DNA of 64,000 nt. Source: Sphingobacterium micropteri. GTDB lineage: Bacteria; Bacteroidota; Bacteroidia; Sphingobacteriales; Sphingobacteriaceae. Position 1 is the first letter of the stretch. Every line of letters begins with the position of its first letter. Shown here piece after piece: positions 35,943 to 45,523 of this stretch. Both the position numbers and the translations under genes were made by a program. The notes under the pieces were generated by a model that saw nothing but the letters and a program-made list of their open reading frames with translations, had not been told where the DNA came from and made no database searches. The stretch is from NCBI RefSeq assembly GCF_014692515.1, contig NZ_JACOIK010000010.1, positions 62,001-126,000 of the forward strand, read 5' to 3'.

Positions 35943-36018
35943 GTTAGAAAGTTAGAAGGTTAAAAAGTTAGAAGGTCTCACTCTTTAACTTCTTAACTCT
36001 TTCACTTCTTAACTTCTT
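35943..36018. repeat. Degenerate octamer hairpin repeat, copy 2
   Basis: Four consecutive octamers of the form GTTARAAR (GTTAGAAA, GTTAGAAG, GTTAAAAA, GTTAGAAG from 35943) are followed by an 8-nt turn and about five complementary octamers of the form YYYTTAAC (to about 36018). The halves can fold into a long imperfect hairpin. It fills the gap between mrpA and mrpB. Similar units form the element at 20041-20127. Confidence 0.6.
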
Positions 36019-36021
36019 CAA

Positions 36022-38331
36022 TTATTCCTTCTCTGAAGATTTCAACCGTAATTTAATTAAACTATAAACGCCTAATGCGGCTATAGATAGTACGACGGTT
36101 TCAAACATCGTATCCATTCCACGGAAATCTACCAAAATCACGTTGACCACATTTTTTCCTTTCGCCAGCAGATAAGCATTTTCACCGTAAAAATCACTGA
36201 TAGCCGTGGTGTTGGGTTCGTATAATACCCGTAAGGCTATAAGTGAAATAATAACGCCGAAGCCTAAGGCTACGATAGCGTCCCGTATCAATATTCCTTG
36301 GCGTACGAAATTAATAAAAGGTGGAAGCTTGTATAAAACCAATACAAACAATACCGTGGTCAGCGTATCAATGGTAAATTGTGTCATCGCTAAATCTGGT
36401 GCACTATAGAATACGAAAAGCAAACAGATACAATATCCGATAACGCTTGTCGACACCACCGATGTTAGACGAGACTTGGTCGTTACGATAATATACAATG
36501 CTCCTATTAAGATCGCCACGATACCGACTTCGTACCATGACAACGGTGTCAGGTTTTCAAAGTCAATTTGGATGGGGCCACCTAACCAGAGTTTATACGC
36601 TAGTAATAGTTCGGCAAAAAGTATGATCTTAAGATGGTAAGAACGAAGGTATCCGTCATGGATGGCGTTTGTGTATACACTAGAAAATCGTGTAATACCG
36701 TTCGCAATATTGCTGATAATATGTTGTGGCGAAATCTTGTTAAATCGTTCAATAGCCGCTAGTTTAGCCCTACTTGGTTTATTTAAAAGATAGACAACGG
36801 TACCTGCTGCCAACGTAGCCAAGCTCAAAATGAGTACTGTATTAAATCCATGCCATATCTTAAGATGCATGCCTGTTTCTTGGCCCGCGATGGCATTGGC
36901 AGTTTGGTGGTTGAAATAATCCCCTACGATACCGGGAAATATACCAAAAACCAAGCCCAATGTCGCGAGAATAAGCGGTGGGATCCACATAGATTTGTAG
37001 GGGAGATGTACCTGTTCAAATTCCGAAGGTAGTCTCCCGGTGAAGGGTTTTATTCCGGCCATAAAACCTGCGGCTACCAAACCGATGTTGGTGATGACAG
37101 CAAGTGCCGTCAACCATAACGCCCAATTTTCTTGATAGTGTAGGGTTGCCTCATAGATGAGATCCTTGCCGATAAAACCAAAGGTATACGGAAGACCGGC
37201 ACTGGATAGCGCTGCTAATAAAGCGGCGATGAAAACCGGCATAAGCACTTTGCGCAATCCGCTTAATTTCGTGAGGTCACGTGTATGTGTCTCATGATCA
37301 ATGATCCCCGTAACCATAAATAATGTCGCTTTATATAGCGCATGCACCAAGATGAATACACTGGCTGCTATAATGGCTTCGTTGCTACCTATCCCTAATA
37401 AAAAGGTTAAGATGCCCAGTGCAGATATGGTAGAGTATGCTAAAACGCCTTTTAGGTCTGTGCGAAACAGCGAATGTATGGCAGCATATACCATCGTAAA
37501 TCCACCTACAATCATCAAGGTGGTATTCCATAACTCGGTGCTACCCAACGCAGGTGTTAGACGCGCTAAGAGATATATACCGGCCTTGACCATGGTCGCT
37601 GAATGAAGATATGCAGATACAGGCGTAGGAGCTTTCATTGCACCCGGTAACCAAAAATGGAAAGGAAATTGTGCTGATTTGGTAAAAGCACCAATAAAAA
37701 CCAGTCCGACAATTAGGGGGTATAACGGATGGTTAACAATTTTATCATGTTGGGCAAACAGCTCACTAATGATGAATGTATCTGCAATATTTCCCGCTAA
37801 TACCAATCCTGCTAATAAGAAAAAGCCTCCTAATCCGGTAATACTAAGTGCCGTAAGTGCACTATTCCTGGATTCCTTGCTGTCGTTATTGAAGCCGATG
37901 AGGAAAAAGGAACTGATACTGGTCAGTTCCCAGAAAACAAATAATGTCAGGATATTGTTAGCGAGTACGACGCCTAACATAGCACTCATAAAAAGGAGTA
38001 GATAAGCGAAAAACCGGTCAAAATAAACATGTCCTTTTAGATAACTGCGACCATAAAAGAAAATGGCCGTTCCAATACCGGTAATTAACAGGGCAAAAAG
38101 TAAAGATAAACCATCCAGACGGAAGTCAAAGTTAACGCCCAAACTCGGAACCCAAGCAAGGTGTTGGATAACGTTTGTTCCGTTCGCTATGACAGGCACA
38201 TGCCATAAATAGAACAAAAAGAGAATTACAGGTATAAACGGGAGTAAAATACTCCATTTCGTCTTAATAATCTTGCCGAAAGGAACGAGAAGGCTTGATG
38301 TTATTAACCCTGTTAAAACAGTAAATAGCAT
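36022..38331 (-). CDS. mrpA: Mrp cation/proton antiporter subunit A
   Basis: A 769-residue NuoL-like subunit. The N-terminal ~500 residues have the proton-pump helices (NNILTLFVFWELTSISSFFL, FTKSAQFPFHFWLPGAMKAP with the lysine, ATMVKAGIYLLARL). The C-terminal part carries the DUF4040/MBH domain (VSTSVIGYCICLLFVFYSAP, APDLAMTQFTIDTLTTVLFV) typical of full-size MrpA. The start at 38331 begins directly with the first membrane helix; the frame is open to 38388, adding an unlike leader. First gene of the seven-gene set, which exchanges Na+ (or K+) for protons. Confidence 0.94.
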   Translation of the reverse strand: MLFTVLTGLITSSLLVPFGKIIKTKWSILLPFIPVILFLFYLWHVPVIANGTNVIQHLAWVPSLGVNFDFRLDGLSLLFALLITGIGTAIFFYGRSYLKGHVYFDRFFAYLLLFMSAMLGVVLANNILTLFVFWELTSISSFFLIGFNNDSKESRNSALTALSITGLGGFFLLAGLVLAGNIADTFIISELFAQHDKIVNHPLYPLIVGLVFIGAFTKSAQFPFHFWLPGAMKAPTPVSAYLHSATMVKAGIYLLARLTPALGSTELWNTTLMIVGGFTMVYAAIHSLFRTDLKGVLAYSTISALGILTFLLGIGSNEAIIAASVFILVHALYKATLFMVTGIIDHETHTRDLTKLSGLRKVLMPVFIAALLAALSSAGLPYTFGFIGKDLIYEATLHYQENWALWLTALAVITNIGLVAAGFMAGIKPFTGRLPSEFEQVHLPYKSMWIPPLILATLGLVFGIFPGIVGDYFNHQTANAIAGQETGMHLKIWHGFNTVLILSLATLAAGTVVYLLNKPSRAKLAAIERFNKISPQHIISNIANGITRFSSVYTNAIHDGYLRSYHLKIILFAELLLAYKLWLGGPIQIDFENLTPLSWYEVGIVAILIGALYIIVTTKSRLTSVVSTSVIGYCICLLFVFYSAPDLAMTQFTIDTLTTVLFVLVLYKLPPFINFVRQGILIRDAIVALGFGVIISLIALRVLYEPNTTAISDFYGENAYLLAKGKNVVNVILVDFRGMDTMFETVVLSIAALGVYSLIKLRLKSSEKE

Positions 38332-38420
38332 GCAGTCTTTATGTTTAAATAATGTTGGAAACGTTATAAAATTACAAAAAATCCGCAATTTGTAGGGGTG
38401 TTTTTTGAAATATTGTTATA

Positions 38421-38458
38421 TAAATAAAGCCCCCCGTTTCTACGAGAGGCTTTATTTA
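38421..38458 (-). terminator. Intrinsic terminator of acs
   Basis: An 11-bp perfect base (TAAATAAAGCC/GGCTTTATTTA). On the minus-strand RNA the inner part UCUCGU/ACGGGG pairs by G-C, A-U and G-U, leaving the loop AGAA; on the plus strand the same positions give A-C mismatches. It is therefore best formed in the acs transcript, 14 bp after its stop. Confidence 0.8.
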
Positions 38459-38472
38459 CCATGTTTTTTACA

Positions 38473-40392
38473 CTATTTCTTCATGTCGTCTGCTCCTTTG
38501 ATGATCGCTTCGACTACGGTGGGATCCTGAAGTGTAGACGTATCGCCTAAATTATCAATTTCGCCTTCTGCAATTTTGCGTAAAATACGACGCATGATTT
38601 TTCCAGAACGCGTTTTTGGTAAATCGGATACAAACTGAATAATATCCGGTTTGGCAATAGCACCGATTAAACGTGTGATAGTTTGTAAAATATCCTTACG
38701 CGTACTTTCGGCATCGATGTGATGATTTGCAACAATGACATACGCATAAATACCCTGTCCTTTAACCGGATGTGGATAACCGACAATTGCCGATTCGACA
38801 ACATCAGAGTGCATGTTGATCGCATTTTCCACCTCCGCCGTGCCAATGCGGTGACCAGAGACGTTCAACACATCGTCCACACGTCCGGTAATTTTATAGT
38901 AGCCTTCAGGACTTCTGTAACAGCCGTCGCCCGTGAAATATTTATCTGGATAGGTAGAGAAATAGGTTTGACGGCATCGCTCGTGGTCGCCCCAGGTCGT
39001 GCGTAACATGCCCGGCCACGGAAACTTGATGCACAGATTTCCCGTTACATCGTTGCCCTCGATTTCTTTACCGTCTTCGTCCATTAAACAAGGTTGTACA
39101 CCCGGGAGCGGTAACATCGCATAGCTCGGAATGGTTGGTGAGATACCGGCCATCGGTGCAATTAATATACCTCCGTTCTCTGTTTGCCACCAGGTATCGG
39201 CAATCGGTGCTTTTCCTTTTCCGATTTTTTCGTTGAACCAATGCCAAGCCTCTTCATTAATAGGTTCACCCACAGATCCTAGTTTTTTAATACTGCTTAG
39301 ATCTTTACCCTCTAAATATTCGTCTCCAAAAGCCATTAACGAGCGAATGGCCGTAGGTGCTGTATATAGGATGTTCACTTTATATTTATCGACAATGTCC
39401 CACAGGCGTCCTGCATCCGGATAAGTTGGCGTTCCTTCAAACATTAAGGAAGTCGCACCTTGTGATAATGGACCATATACGATGTAGCTGTGCCCCGTAA
39501 TCCAACCGATATCGGCTGTACAGAAATAGACTTCTCCAGGTTGATATTGGAATACATTTGAAAAGGTGTATCCGGTATAAACCATGTAACCTCCAGTAGT
39601 GTGTACGACACCTTTAGGTTTGCCGGTCGAACCCGATGTATAGAGTACAAATAACGGATCTTCGGCATCCATTTCTTCGGCAGGGCAAGGTGGATTACCT
39701 TGCGTTTCCACTTTTTTAATTTCGTCTTCCCACCATACATCACGGCCTTTTATCATGGATATCGGCGTGCGTGTACGTGTTAACACAATGACACGTTCCA
39801 CGGAGTCACATTGCATAAGTGCATCATCCACAATAGATTTTAACTCCAACACTTTTCCGGCACGGAATCCACCATCGGAGGTAACGACCAGTTTACATGC
39901 CGCATCGTTGATACGGTCTGCGATAGAACGTGCGGAAAAACCACCGAATACAACAGAATGAATTGCACCGATACGGGCACACGCCAATACAGCAATAACT
40001 AATTCAGGTACCATAGGGAGATATATACATACACGGTCTCCCTTTACCACGTTATTGTTTTTTAATACATTCGCAAAGACTTCGACTTTCTCTAAAAGTT
40101 GTTTGTAAGTGAGGACGCGATGTGCCTCGTTTGGATCATTAGGCTCCCATATAATGGCAGGTTTATCGCCTAACTGATAAATATGTCGATCTAAACAATT
40201 TTCGGTAATGTTAAGTTTTCCTCCTTCAAACCATTTGATGTTAGGGTCGGTAAAGTTCCAGTTTAATACATTTGTCCATTTTCGTTTCCAAAAGAAGTTT
40301 TCTGCAATTTCTCCCCAAAATGCTTCCGGGTTTTCGACGCTATTCTTATACGCCTCCTGGTACTCCTCAAAACTTTTAATTTGTAGGTTCAT
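38473..40392 (-). CDS. acs: Acetyl-CoA synthetase
   Basis: A 639-residue AMP-forming enzyme that makes acetyl-CoA from acetate, ATP and CoA. Motifs: WEPNDPNEAHRVLTYKQLL; the P-loop YTSGSTGKPKGVVHTTGGY; DIGWITGHSYIVYGPL; DTWWQTENGG; and the C-terminal PKTRSGKIMRR, whose lysine is the site of reversible acetylation in studied members. The start at 40392 gives MNLQIKSFEEY, the usual N-terminus; the frame is open to 40479. Monocistronic, with a candidate promoter directly upstream. Confidence 0.95.
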   Translation of the reverse strand: MNLQIKSFEEYQEAYKNSVENPEAFWGEIAENFFWKRKWTNVLNWNFTDPNIKWFEGGKLNITENCLDRHIYQLGDKPAIIWEPNDPNEAHRVLTYKQLLEKVEVFANVLKNNNVVKGDRVCIYLPMVPELVIAVLACARIGAIHSVVFGGFSARSIADRINDAACKLVVTSDGGFRAGKVLELKSIVDDALMQCDSVERVIVLTRTRTPISMIKGRDVWWEDEIKKVETQGNPPCPAEEMDAEDPLFVLYTSGSTGKPKGVVHTTGGYMVYTGYTFSNVFQYQPGEVYFCTADIGWITGHSYIVYGPLSQGATSLMFEGTPTYPDAGRLWDIVDKYKVNILYTAPTAIRSLMAFGDEYLEGKDLSSIKKLGSVGEPINEEAWHWFNEKIGKGKAPIADTWWQTENGGILIAPMAGISPTIPSYAMLPLPGVQPCLMDEDGKEIEGNDVTGNLCIKFPWPGMLRTTWGDHERCRQTYFSTYPDKYFTGDGCYRSPEGYYKITGRVDDVLNVSGHRIGTAEVENAINMHSDVVESAIVGYPHPVKGQGIYAYVIVANHHIDAESTRKDILQTITRLIGAIAKPDIIQFVSDLPKTRSGKIMRRILRKIAEGEIDNLGDTSTLQDPTVVEAIIKGADDMKK

Positions 40393-40406
40393 GTTTTTTT
40401 TAAATG

Positions 40407-40435
40407 CAAAATTTAAATGATTAACTTTTATCCAA
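40407..40435 (-). promoter_or_regulatory. Candidate acs promoter
   Basis: On the minus strand, TTG (40435-40433), 17 nt, then TAAATTTTG (40415-40407), which is the -7 consensus with one extra A. It lies 14 bp before the start codon. Confidence 0.4.
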
Positions 40436-40548
40436 TGCAGACATTTATTTATTGAAATCTGTCCGTATTGGATATACAAGCACTAATTTACTTTTTTTTG
40501 CCATCAATGTCAATTTTTTAACTTTATGTATTTGTATTTTTATAGCCG

Positions 40549-41409
40549 ATGAAGCTGCTAAAGCAAGTATACTATTTCTTGATCTATACCAACCTGCTTA
40601 TCGCAGGTGCTGCAATAGCGCAGTCTGCATTGACATATCTATTCTTTGACGCTCCTTTTGATTATCCCATTATGATGATAGAAGGAGCTGCGACCTTGTT
40701 GCTGTATAATTTTAGTATGTTACTTTCAAAACCTCGAGACCCTGAAAAATCAGCATATAGGCGTACACGGTGGATATTCAAGAATGAATGGTTATTATGG
40801 TTGAATGGTGGAATAGGAATCGTGGTACTGGGGTATGCCGCGTGGCATATCCATTTGTATAGTTTGGTTTTCCTAATAGGGATAGGGGCTATGAGTGTCG
40901 CGTATTCCATTCCAATAATCCCCTATAAAGGGAAATGGGTAGGATTCCGCCAGCTGCCCGGTATGAAGATTTTTCATATCGCGTTGATTTGGACATTAAG
41001 TTCGGTGTGTTTACCAGTTTTTGAAATGCATCTGGATGGACTAACGATTGACTTACATCTATTTCAGACGCTTTTCGTATTGAAGTTTATTTTCTTGCTA
41101 ATTTGTACGCTACCTTTTGATATTCGGGATATCCAACAAGATTCCTATTATCATTTAAAAACGATACCGAATATGATTGGTGCAAATAGCGCGATTTTAT
41201 TGTGCTATGCACTTTTAATAGTGCATAGCGGTATCGTGCTGCTATCCGATATCCAATTGAAAGTGCAGATGGGAATATTGACAACGAACCTGTTGATTGC
41301 CATTGTGCTTAAACAGGTCGTGTTCCGAAATGCAGATCGTTATCATTATGCTTTCTTGTTGGACTTTGCGTTAATAGCACAGTTTTTAATTGTTTATTTG
41401 TTTTTATAA
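40549..41409 (+). CDS. UbiA-like integral membrane protein
   Basis: A 286-residue protein with eight or nine membrane helices. CTLPFDIRDIQQDSYYHLKT with IPNMIG resembles the second Asp-rich loop and following helix of UbiA prenyltransferases (DxRDxxxD). At the first Asp-rich position (about residue 50) the sequence is LLYNFSMLLSKPRD, without the usual NDxxDxxxD, so prenyl-diphosphate binding there is doubtful. It is a diverged UbiA homologue; no substrate can be inferred. Its 3' end overlaps the converging gene by 16 bp. Confidence 0.65.
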   Translation: MKLLKQVYYFLIYTNLLIAGAAIAQSALTYLFFDAPFDYPIMMIEGAATLLLYNFSMLLSKPRDPEKSAYRRTRWIFKNEWLLWLNGGIGIVVLGYAAWHIHLYSLVFLIGIGAMSVAYSIPIIPYKGKWVGFRQLPGMKIFHIALIWTLSSVCLPVFEMHLDGLTIDLHLFQTLFVLKFIFLLICTLPFDIRDIQQDSYYHLKTIPNMIGANSAILLCYALLIVHSGIVLLSDIQLKVQMGILTTNLLIAIVLKQVVFRNADRYHYAFLLDFALIAQFLIVYLFL

Positions 41410-42323
41410 AATCCTATAATTTTATCAGCTATAATATCCGACAATTTATAATAACTTTCGAATGTCCACCCGGCTACATGTGGGCTCAACAACACGTTAT
41501 CCCTAGAAATAAGGTCGGTGTACCAGTCCGTTTCGCCGAGTGCCGGGAATTTTTCAATAGGTAATACATCAAATGCTGCCCCTAAAATTTTACCAGTATC
41601 CAGGTATTTCAAAACCGATGGGATATTTGTGATAGCCCCCCTGGCGCCCATCAGAAAAAAGATGGGTTTGCGGAAATGAAGCAAGTATTCATCGTCTACC
41701 ATGCCTCTGGTTTCACGTGTCAGCGGAATATGAAAACTTAACACATCCGCTTGGCGAACAACTTCTTCCATCGAAACCTCTTTGGCATAGGCATCGGAAA
41801 ACCCAGTTTTGTATTTGTCATAAGCAATGACATTAACGTCAAAACCTGAAAGTTTTTTCGCCATTGCCTGCCCATTATGGCCATACCCGATCAGCGCCAC
41901 TGTTCGTCCTTTTAATTCATACCCGCGGTTCTCTTCCCGACGCCACTGTCCGCTGCTGATCTCCCGATGTCCGCGGTTCAGGTTATTCATTAGCATCAGC
42001 AGCATCCCGATCATGTGTTCACCAACAGCGTCCTTGTTGCCGTCGTTTGCCGGAAAGAGAAGGATACCCTTTGAGCTGGCGTATTCCTCGTCGATATTGT
42101 CCATCCCTGCTCCCGGACGGGCAATAAACTGCAAATTGATAGCTCGATCCAAGAATTCGCGATCGACCTGAAATTTGGAACGGATAACCAATCCCGTGTA
42201 TTGTTGGATGACGTTTTCGGCATCCGCTCTGCTGAAATCAGGTTGATAATCGTACGAAATTCCGACTTGGTCCAACCTCTCTAATAATATAGGGTGTATG
42301 TCGTCTACAATAAGAATATTCAT
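41394..42323 (-). CDS. D-2-hydroxyacid dehydrogenase (NAD-dependent)
   Basis: A 309-residue protein of the D-isomer-specific 2-hydroxyacid dehydrogenase family. The nucleotide-binding motif is VALIGYGHNGQAMAKKL (about residues 144-160); the catalytic arginine is likely in MGARGAITN, the glutamate in LPIEKFPA and the histidine in SPHVAGW. FIARPGAGMDNID is the substrate-side loop. It resembles 3-phosphoglycerate dehydrogenases without an ACT domain, but the substrate is uncertain. It lies 6 bp after the FAD monooxygenase gene. Confidence 0.87.
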   Translation of the reverse strand: MNILIVDDIHPILLERLDQVGISYDYQPDFSRADAENVIQQYTGLVIRSKFQVDREFLDRAINLQFIARPGAGMDNIDEEYASSKGILLFPANDGNKDAVGEHMIGMLLMLMNNLNRGHREISSGQWRREENRGYELKGRTVALIGYGHNGQAMAKKLSGFDVNVIAYDKYKTGFSDAYAKEVSMEEVVRQADVLSFHIPLTRETRGMVDDEYLLHFRKPIFFLMGARGAITNIPSVLKYLDTGKILGAAFDVLPIEKFPALGETDWYTDLISRDNVLLSPHVAGWTFESYYKLSDIIADKIIGFYKNK

Positions 42324-42329
42324 TTTTGG

Positions 42330-43511
42330 TTAAAGTTTCATGAAATCTACCGATAATAATTTGTTCAAGTTCTTCTGCGCTAATTTGGGGGGCATGAGCT
42401 TCATCAGCATATTGCGTATGCTAATTAATAAGCTATTATCCCATTGTGCAATTTCCCCAATCCGTTTGGAAGTATCCGTAATATATTTTGTTCTAAGCAA
42501 TCTACGTTTCTCAAATGACGAGAACGCCTCCTTGGCATCCTCCTTTAACCCCAGTTCATCCAGTAGAACAGCGACATCTTCTAAAGCTTGACAAGCACCT
42601 TGTCCCATATTGGGCGTTGTGGCATGTCCGGCGTCCCCAATAAAGAGAATATGGTCATAAGCCAGATGTTTGAGGGGCTCGATGTCCATAATGTCGCTCC
42701 AAATCAGTTCGCTATCCTTGGTATGCGCTAAAATAGCAGGAATAGGGGCGTGGTACGTTTGAAAGTGTTTTAACAAATCGCTGACTTTGTAATCTCGATA
42801 TACAGGATTATGAGGCGTAGCATTTATACATGCATACCAATAGATACGATTATTGCTTAAAGGTGTCATCCCAAATCTTCCCAATTTCCCCCATGTTTCG
42901 GTTCCCTTATTTAATGTGATCTCGGAATTGTCAATGGTTGCACGCCAGCAGGTATATCCAGAATAGCGAGGTTTGGAGGTGGGTATGAGTTGTTGTCGGA
43001 GTGGAGATCGAACCCCGTCAGCAATAATTAAAAAACGTGCGGTGTGCTGTGTACCATCTTCAAAGAACAAGGTAACAGTATCAATATGCTGTTCTAATCG
43101 GGTAGCTTTTTTGCCTAACTGTAGTTTTTGCGCTTTGACTTTAGATAGTAGGAAAAGGTGTAAATCCGCGCGATGAATAGCAAAATTTCGTTGATTATAC
43201 TTTTCACGGATAGCTTGGGTGTCCGGAGATACCAAAAGCTGCCCTTTATTATCTAAAATATGGTAGCTATCCAGATAATAACCTATTTGCTCTACTTCAG
43301 TTCTCAAGCCAAGTAGGTCTAAAGCGCGCATCGCATTTGCTGCTAGCCCAAATCCTGCACCTATTCCCTTCAGTTCTTTTGTCTGCTCAAAAAGTACAAA
43401 ATTCTTATCGATTTGTTGAAGAGCTATGGCCATAGCAAGCCCTGCCACACCACCACCTACTATGGCGAAATCACTATCTATCGTTTTGGTGTATGGCATT
43501 TGTAATTTCAT
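42330..43511 (-). CDS. FAD-dependent monooxygenase
   Basis: A 393-residue class A flavoprotein monooxygenase. FAIVGGGVAGLAMAIALQQI (about residues 16-35) binds the FAD ADP moiety; IIADGVRSPLRQ is the DG motif, and FIGDAGHATTPNMGQGACQA the GD motif. The substrate is unknown. The start at 43511 overlaps the end of rsmA by 38 bp; a second ATG at 43499 would reduce this to 26 bp. It is probably in one transcript with rsmA and the hydroxyacid dehydrogenase. Confidence 0.87.
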   Translation of the reverse strand: MKLQMPYTKTIDSDFAIVGGGVAGLAMAIALQQIDKNFVLFEQTKELKGIGAGFGLAANAMRALDLLGLRTEVEQIGYYLDSYHILDNKGQLLVSPDTQAIREKYNQRNFAIHRADLHLFLLSKVKAQKLQLGKKATRLEQHIDTVTLFFEDGTQHTARFLIIADGVRSPLRQQLIPTSKPRYSGYTCWRATIDNSEITLNKGTETWGKLGRFGMTPLSNNRIYWYACINATPHNPVYRDYKVSDLLKHFQTYHAPIPAILAHTKDSELIWSDIMDIEPLKHLAYDHILFIGDAGHATTPNMGQGACQALEDVAVLLDELGLKEDAKEAFSSFEKRRLLRTKYITDTSKRIGEIAQWDNSLLISIRNMLMKLMPPKLAQKNLNKLLSVDFMKL

Positions 43512-44268
43512 TTGTTAATGCAACAAAATCTTCGACCGATAATCGCTCTGCTCGGAGTTCATATAACGGATTGTCGCTCATTCTATCTTTTGGCACAACA
43601 GCAGATAAGGCGTTTCGTAACGTTTTGCGTCTTTGGTTAAAAGCCGCTTTTACGACACGCCAAAATAGTTTCTCGTTACAATCAAGTGTTTCACGGTGGT
43701 TCCTTGTCATTTTAATAACACCCGAAAGTACTTTGGGAGGCGGGTTAAATGCGCCGGCCTTTACCGTAAAAAGATACTGTACATCAAAATAAGCCTGCAA
43801 GAATACGCTGAGAATGCCGTATTCTTTATTACCTGGTTTTGCCACACAACGTTCCGCGACCTCTTTTTGGAACATTCCGACCATCTGCACCACACGCCTA
43901 CGCTCTTCTAAAATCTTAAATAGAATCTGTGAGGATATATTATAGGGAAAATTGCCGATGACCGCCATCGTATCTCCAAAAAAATGGCTGAAATCCAGTG
44001 TGAGAAAGTCTCCGTGAATAAGTCTGTTATCCAATTGTGGATATTTGTCTGCAAGAAACGTGATGGATTCATCGTCCACGTCAATCAGCCACGTTTCATA
44101 AGTGTCTTTTTGAAGTAAAAAATCAGATAGCACACCCATGCCAGGACCTACTTCCAATACCTGCTTAAACCCCAAAGCAGGTTCAAGGGCGTCTACAATC
44201 TTCTGTGCAGCATGCTTATCGTTTAGAAAGTGTTGTCCTAAGTGTTTCTTTGCGCGTACGGTACTCAT
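43474..44268 (-). CDS. rsmA: 16S rRNA dimethyladenosine transferase RsmA (KsgA)
   Basis: A 264-residue SAM methyltransferase that dimethylates two adjacent adenines of helix 45 in 16S rRNA. Motifs: KKHLGQHFLNDKHAAQKIV (N-terminal signature), LEVGPGMGVLSDFL (SAM motif I), IGNFPYNISSQILFKI (catalytic NxPY motif IV) and FNQRRKTLRNAL near the C-terminus. Full length. The upstream gap with pdxA is divergent. Confidence 0.96.
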   Translation of the reverse strand: MSTVRAKKHLGQHFLNDKHAAQKIVDALEPALGFKQVLEVGPGMGVLSDFLLQKDTYETWLIDVDDESITFLADKYPQLDNRLIHGDFLTLDFSHFFGDTMAVIGNFPYNISSQILFKILEERRRVVQMVGMFQKEVAERCVAKPGNKEYGILSVFLQAYFDVQYLFTVKAGAFNPPPKVLSGVIKMTRNHRETLDCNEKLFWRVVKAAFNQRRKTLRNALSAVVPKDRMSDNPLYELRAERLSVEDFVALTNEITNAIHQNDR

Positions 44269-44372
44269 TCGTTATGGAGGTGTAAGAAAACAAAAATAAA
44301 TATTATTATTGGGACTTTTTGGTAGATCGAAAAGTAAATGATAATGAATAAAACTATTTACCCTAAATTTTG

Positions 44373-44380
44373 TAATTTTG
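44373..44380 (+). promoter_or_regulatory. Candidate -7 element for pdxA
   Basis: TAATTTTG matches TAnnTTTG exactly, 18 bp before the ATG at 44399. It overlaps the alternative TTG start at 44378, which argues for the ATG. Confidence 0.4.
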
Positions 44381-44398
44381 ATTCAAAGCTTTCGGAAA

Positions 44399-45454
44399 AT
44401 GAGTGAAAAATTAAAAATAGGTATTACCGTAGGGGATGTAAACGGCATCGGATTAGAAGTGATTATTAAATCGTTGATGGATAATCGGGTGCTGGATTAC
44501 TTTACACCGATTGTGTATGGTAATACCAAAGTTGCTTCATTTCACCGAAAAGCGATTGGTGTACAGGATTTTAGTTTCAATGTCATTCATCATGCGGATC
44601 AGGCAAATCCTAAACGTGCCAATATGATTAATTGCTGGCAAGAAGACGTGAAAATTACATTGGGTGAACAAAATGAAATCGGTGGGAAATATGCTTTTCT
44701 TTCTTTGGAGAGAGCTGCGGAGGACCTTCGTAATGGTAAACTCGATGCATTAGTTACTGCGCCTATCAATAAGCACAATATACAGCAAGATGGTTTTCAT
44801 TTTCCGGGACATACGGAATATCTACAATCTAAGATGGAAGCATCTGATGTTTTGATGTTTATGATTGCTGATGAGCTTCGCATAGGGGTTGTCACCGGGC
44901 ATATTCCTGTTAAGGAAATTGCGGAAGCTATAACAGCAGACGCTATTTTACAGAAATTACGGATGATGAATGAAAGTCTTAAGAAAGACTTTTGGATGGA
45001 GAAACCCAAAATAGCTGTACTTGGATTAAATCCCCACGCGGGAGATAATGGATTAATCGGTACAGAAGATGAAGATATTATTGCGCCGACTATCCAAAAA
45101 GCAAAAGAAGAAGGGATTTTCTGTTTCGGACCTTATCCTGCCGATGGTTTTTTTGCGAGCGATACATATACCAAATTTGATGGTGTTCTAGCCATGTATC
45201 ATGATCAGGGCCTGATCCCGTTTAAACATATTGCTTCTCGTAAGGGGGTTAATTACACTGCGGGATTACCCATCGTTCGTACATCTCCGGATCATGGAAC
45301 GGGCTATGATATTGCTGGAAAAAACTTGGCATCACATGAATCTTTCTTGGAAGCCATTTTTTCTGCCGTTCATATTGTGAAACGTCGTCGGGAGCAAGAG
45401 GAACTCGTCGCCAATCCGCTGCCATTCCGCCGCCTCTCAAAAGATAGGGATTAG
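44399..45454 (+). CDS. pdxA: 4-hydroxythreonine-4-phosphate dehydrogenase
   Basis: A 351-residue enzyme of pyridoxal 5'-phosphate synthesis (DXP-dependent route). Motifs: IGITVGDVNGIGLEV at the N-terminus, TAPINKHNIQQDGFHFPGHT with the metal-binding histidine, LGLNPHAGDNG, and YHDQGLIPFKHIA and VRTSPDHGTGYDIAG near the C-terminus. Full length. ATG 44399 was chosen over a TTG seven codons earlier. Confidence 0.95.
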   Translation: MSEKLKIGITVGDVNGIGLEVIIKSLMDNRVLDYFTPIVYGNTKVASFHRKAIGVQDFSFNVIHHADQANPKRANMINCWQEDVKITLGEQNEIGGKYAFLSLERAAEDLRNGKLDALVTAPINKHNIQQDGFHFPGHTEYLQSKMEASDVLMFMIADELRIGVVTGHIPVKEIAEAITADAILQKLRMMNESLKKDFWMEKPKIAVLGLNPHAGDNGLIGTEDEDIIAPTIQKAKEEGIFCFGPYPADGFFASDTYTKFDGVLAMYHDQGLIPFKHIASRKGVNYTAGLPIVRTSPDHGTGYDIAGKNLASHESFLEAIFSAVHIVKRRREQEELVANPLPFRRLSKDRD

Positions 45455-45482
45455 CAAGAGGCTGTTTGTACGAAATAATCTG

Positions 45483-45490
45483 TATTTTTG
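45483..45490 (+). promoter_or_regulatory. Candidate -7 element for cca
   Basis: TATTTTTG, an exact TAnnTTTG match, 33 bp before the ATG at 45524. The TTTG at 45465 is too close (14 nt) to be a standard -33 element. Confidence 0.35.
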
Positions 45491-45523
45491 CCCGCTATAG
45501 GCGTTGAGCCTAGAGAAGAAGCT

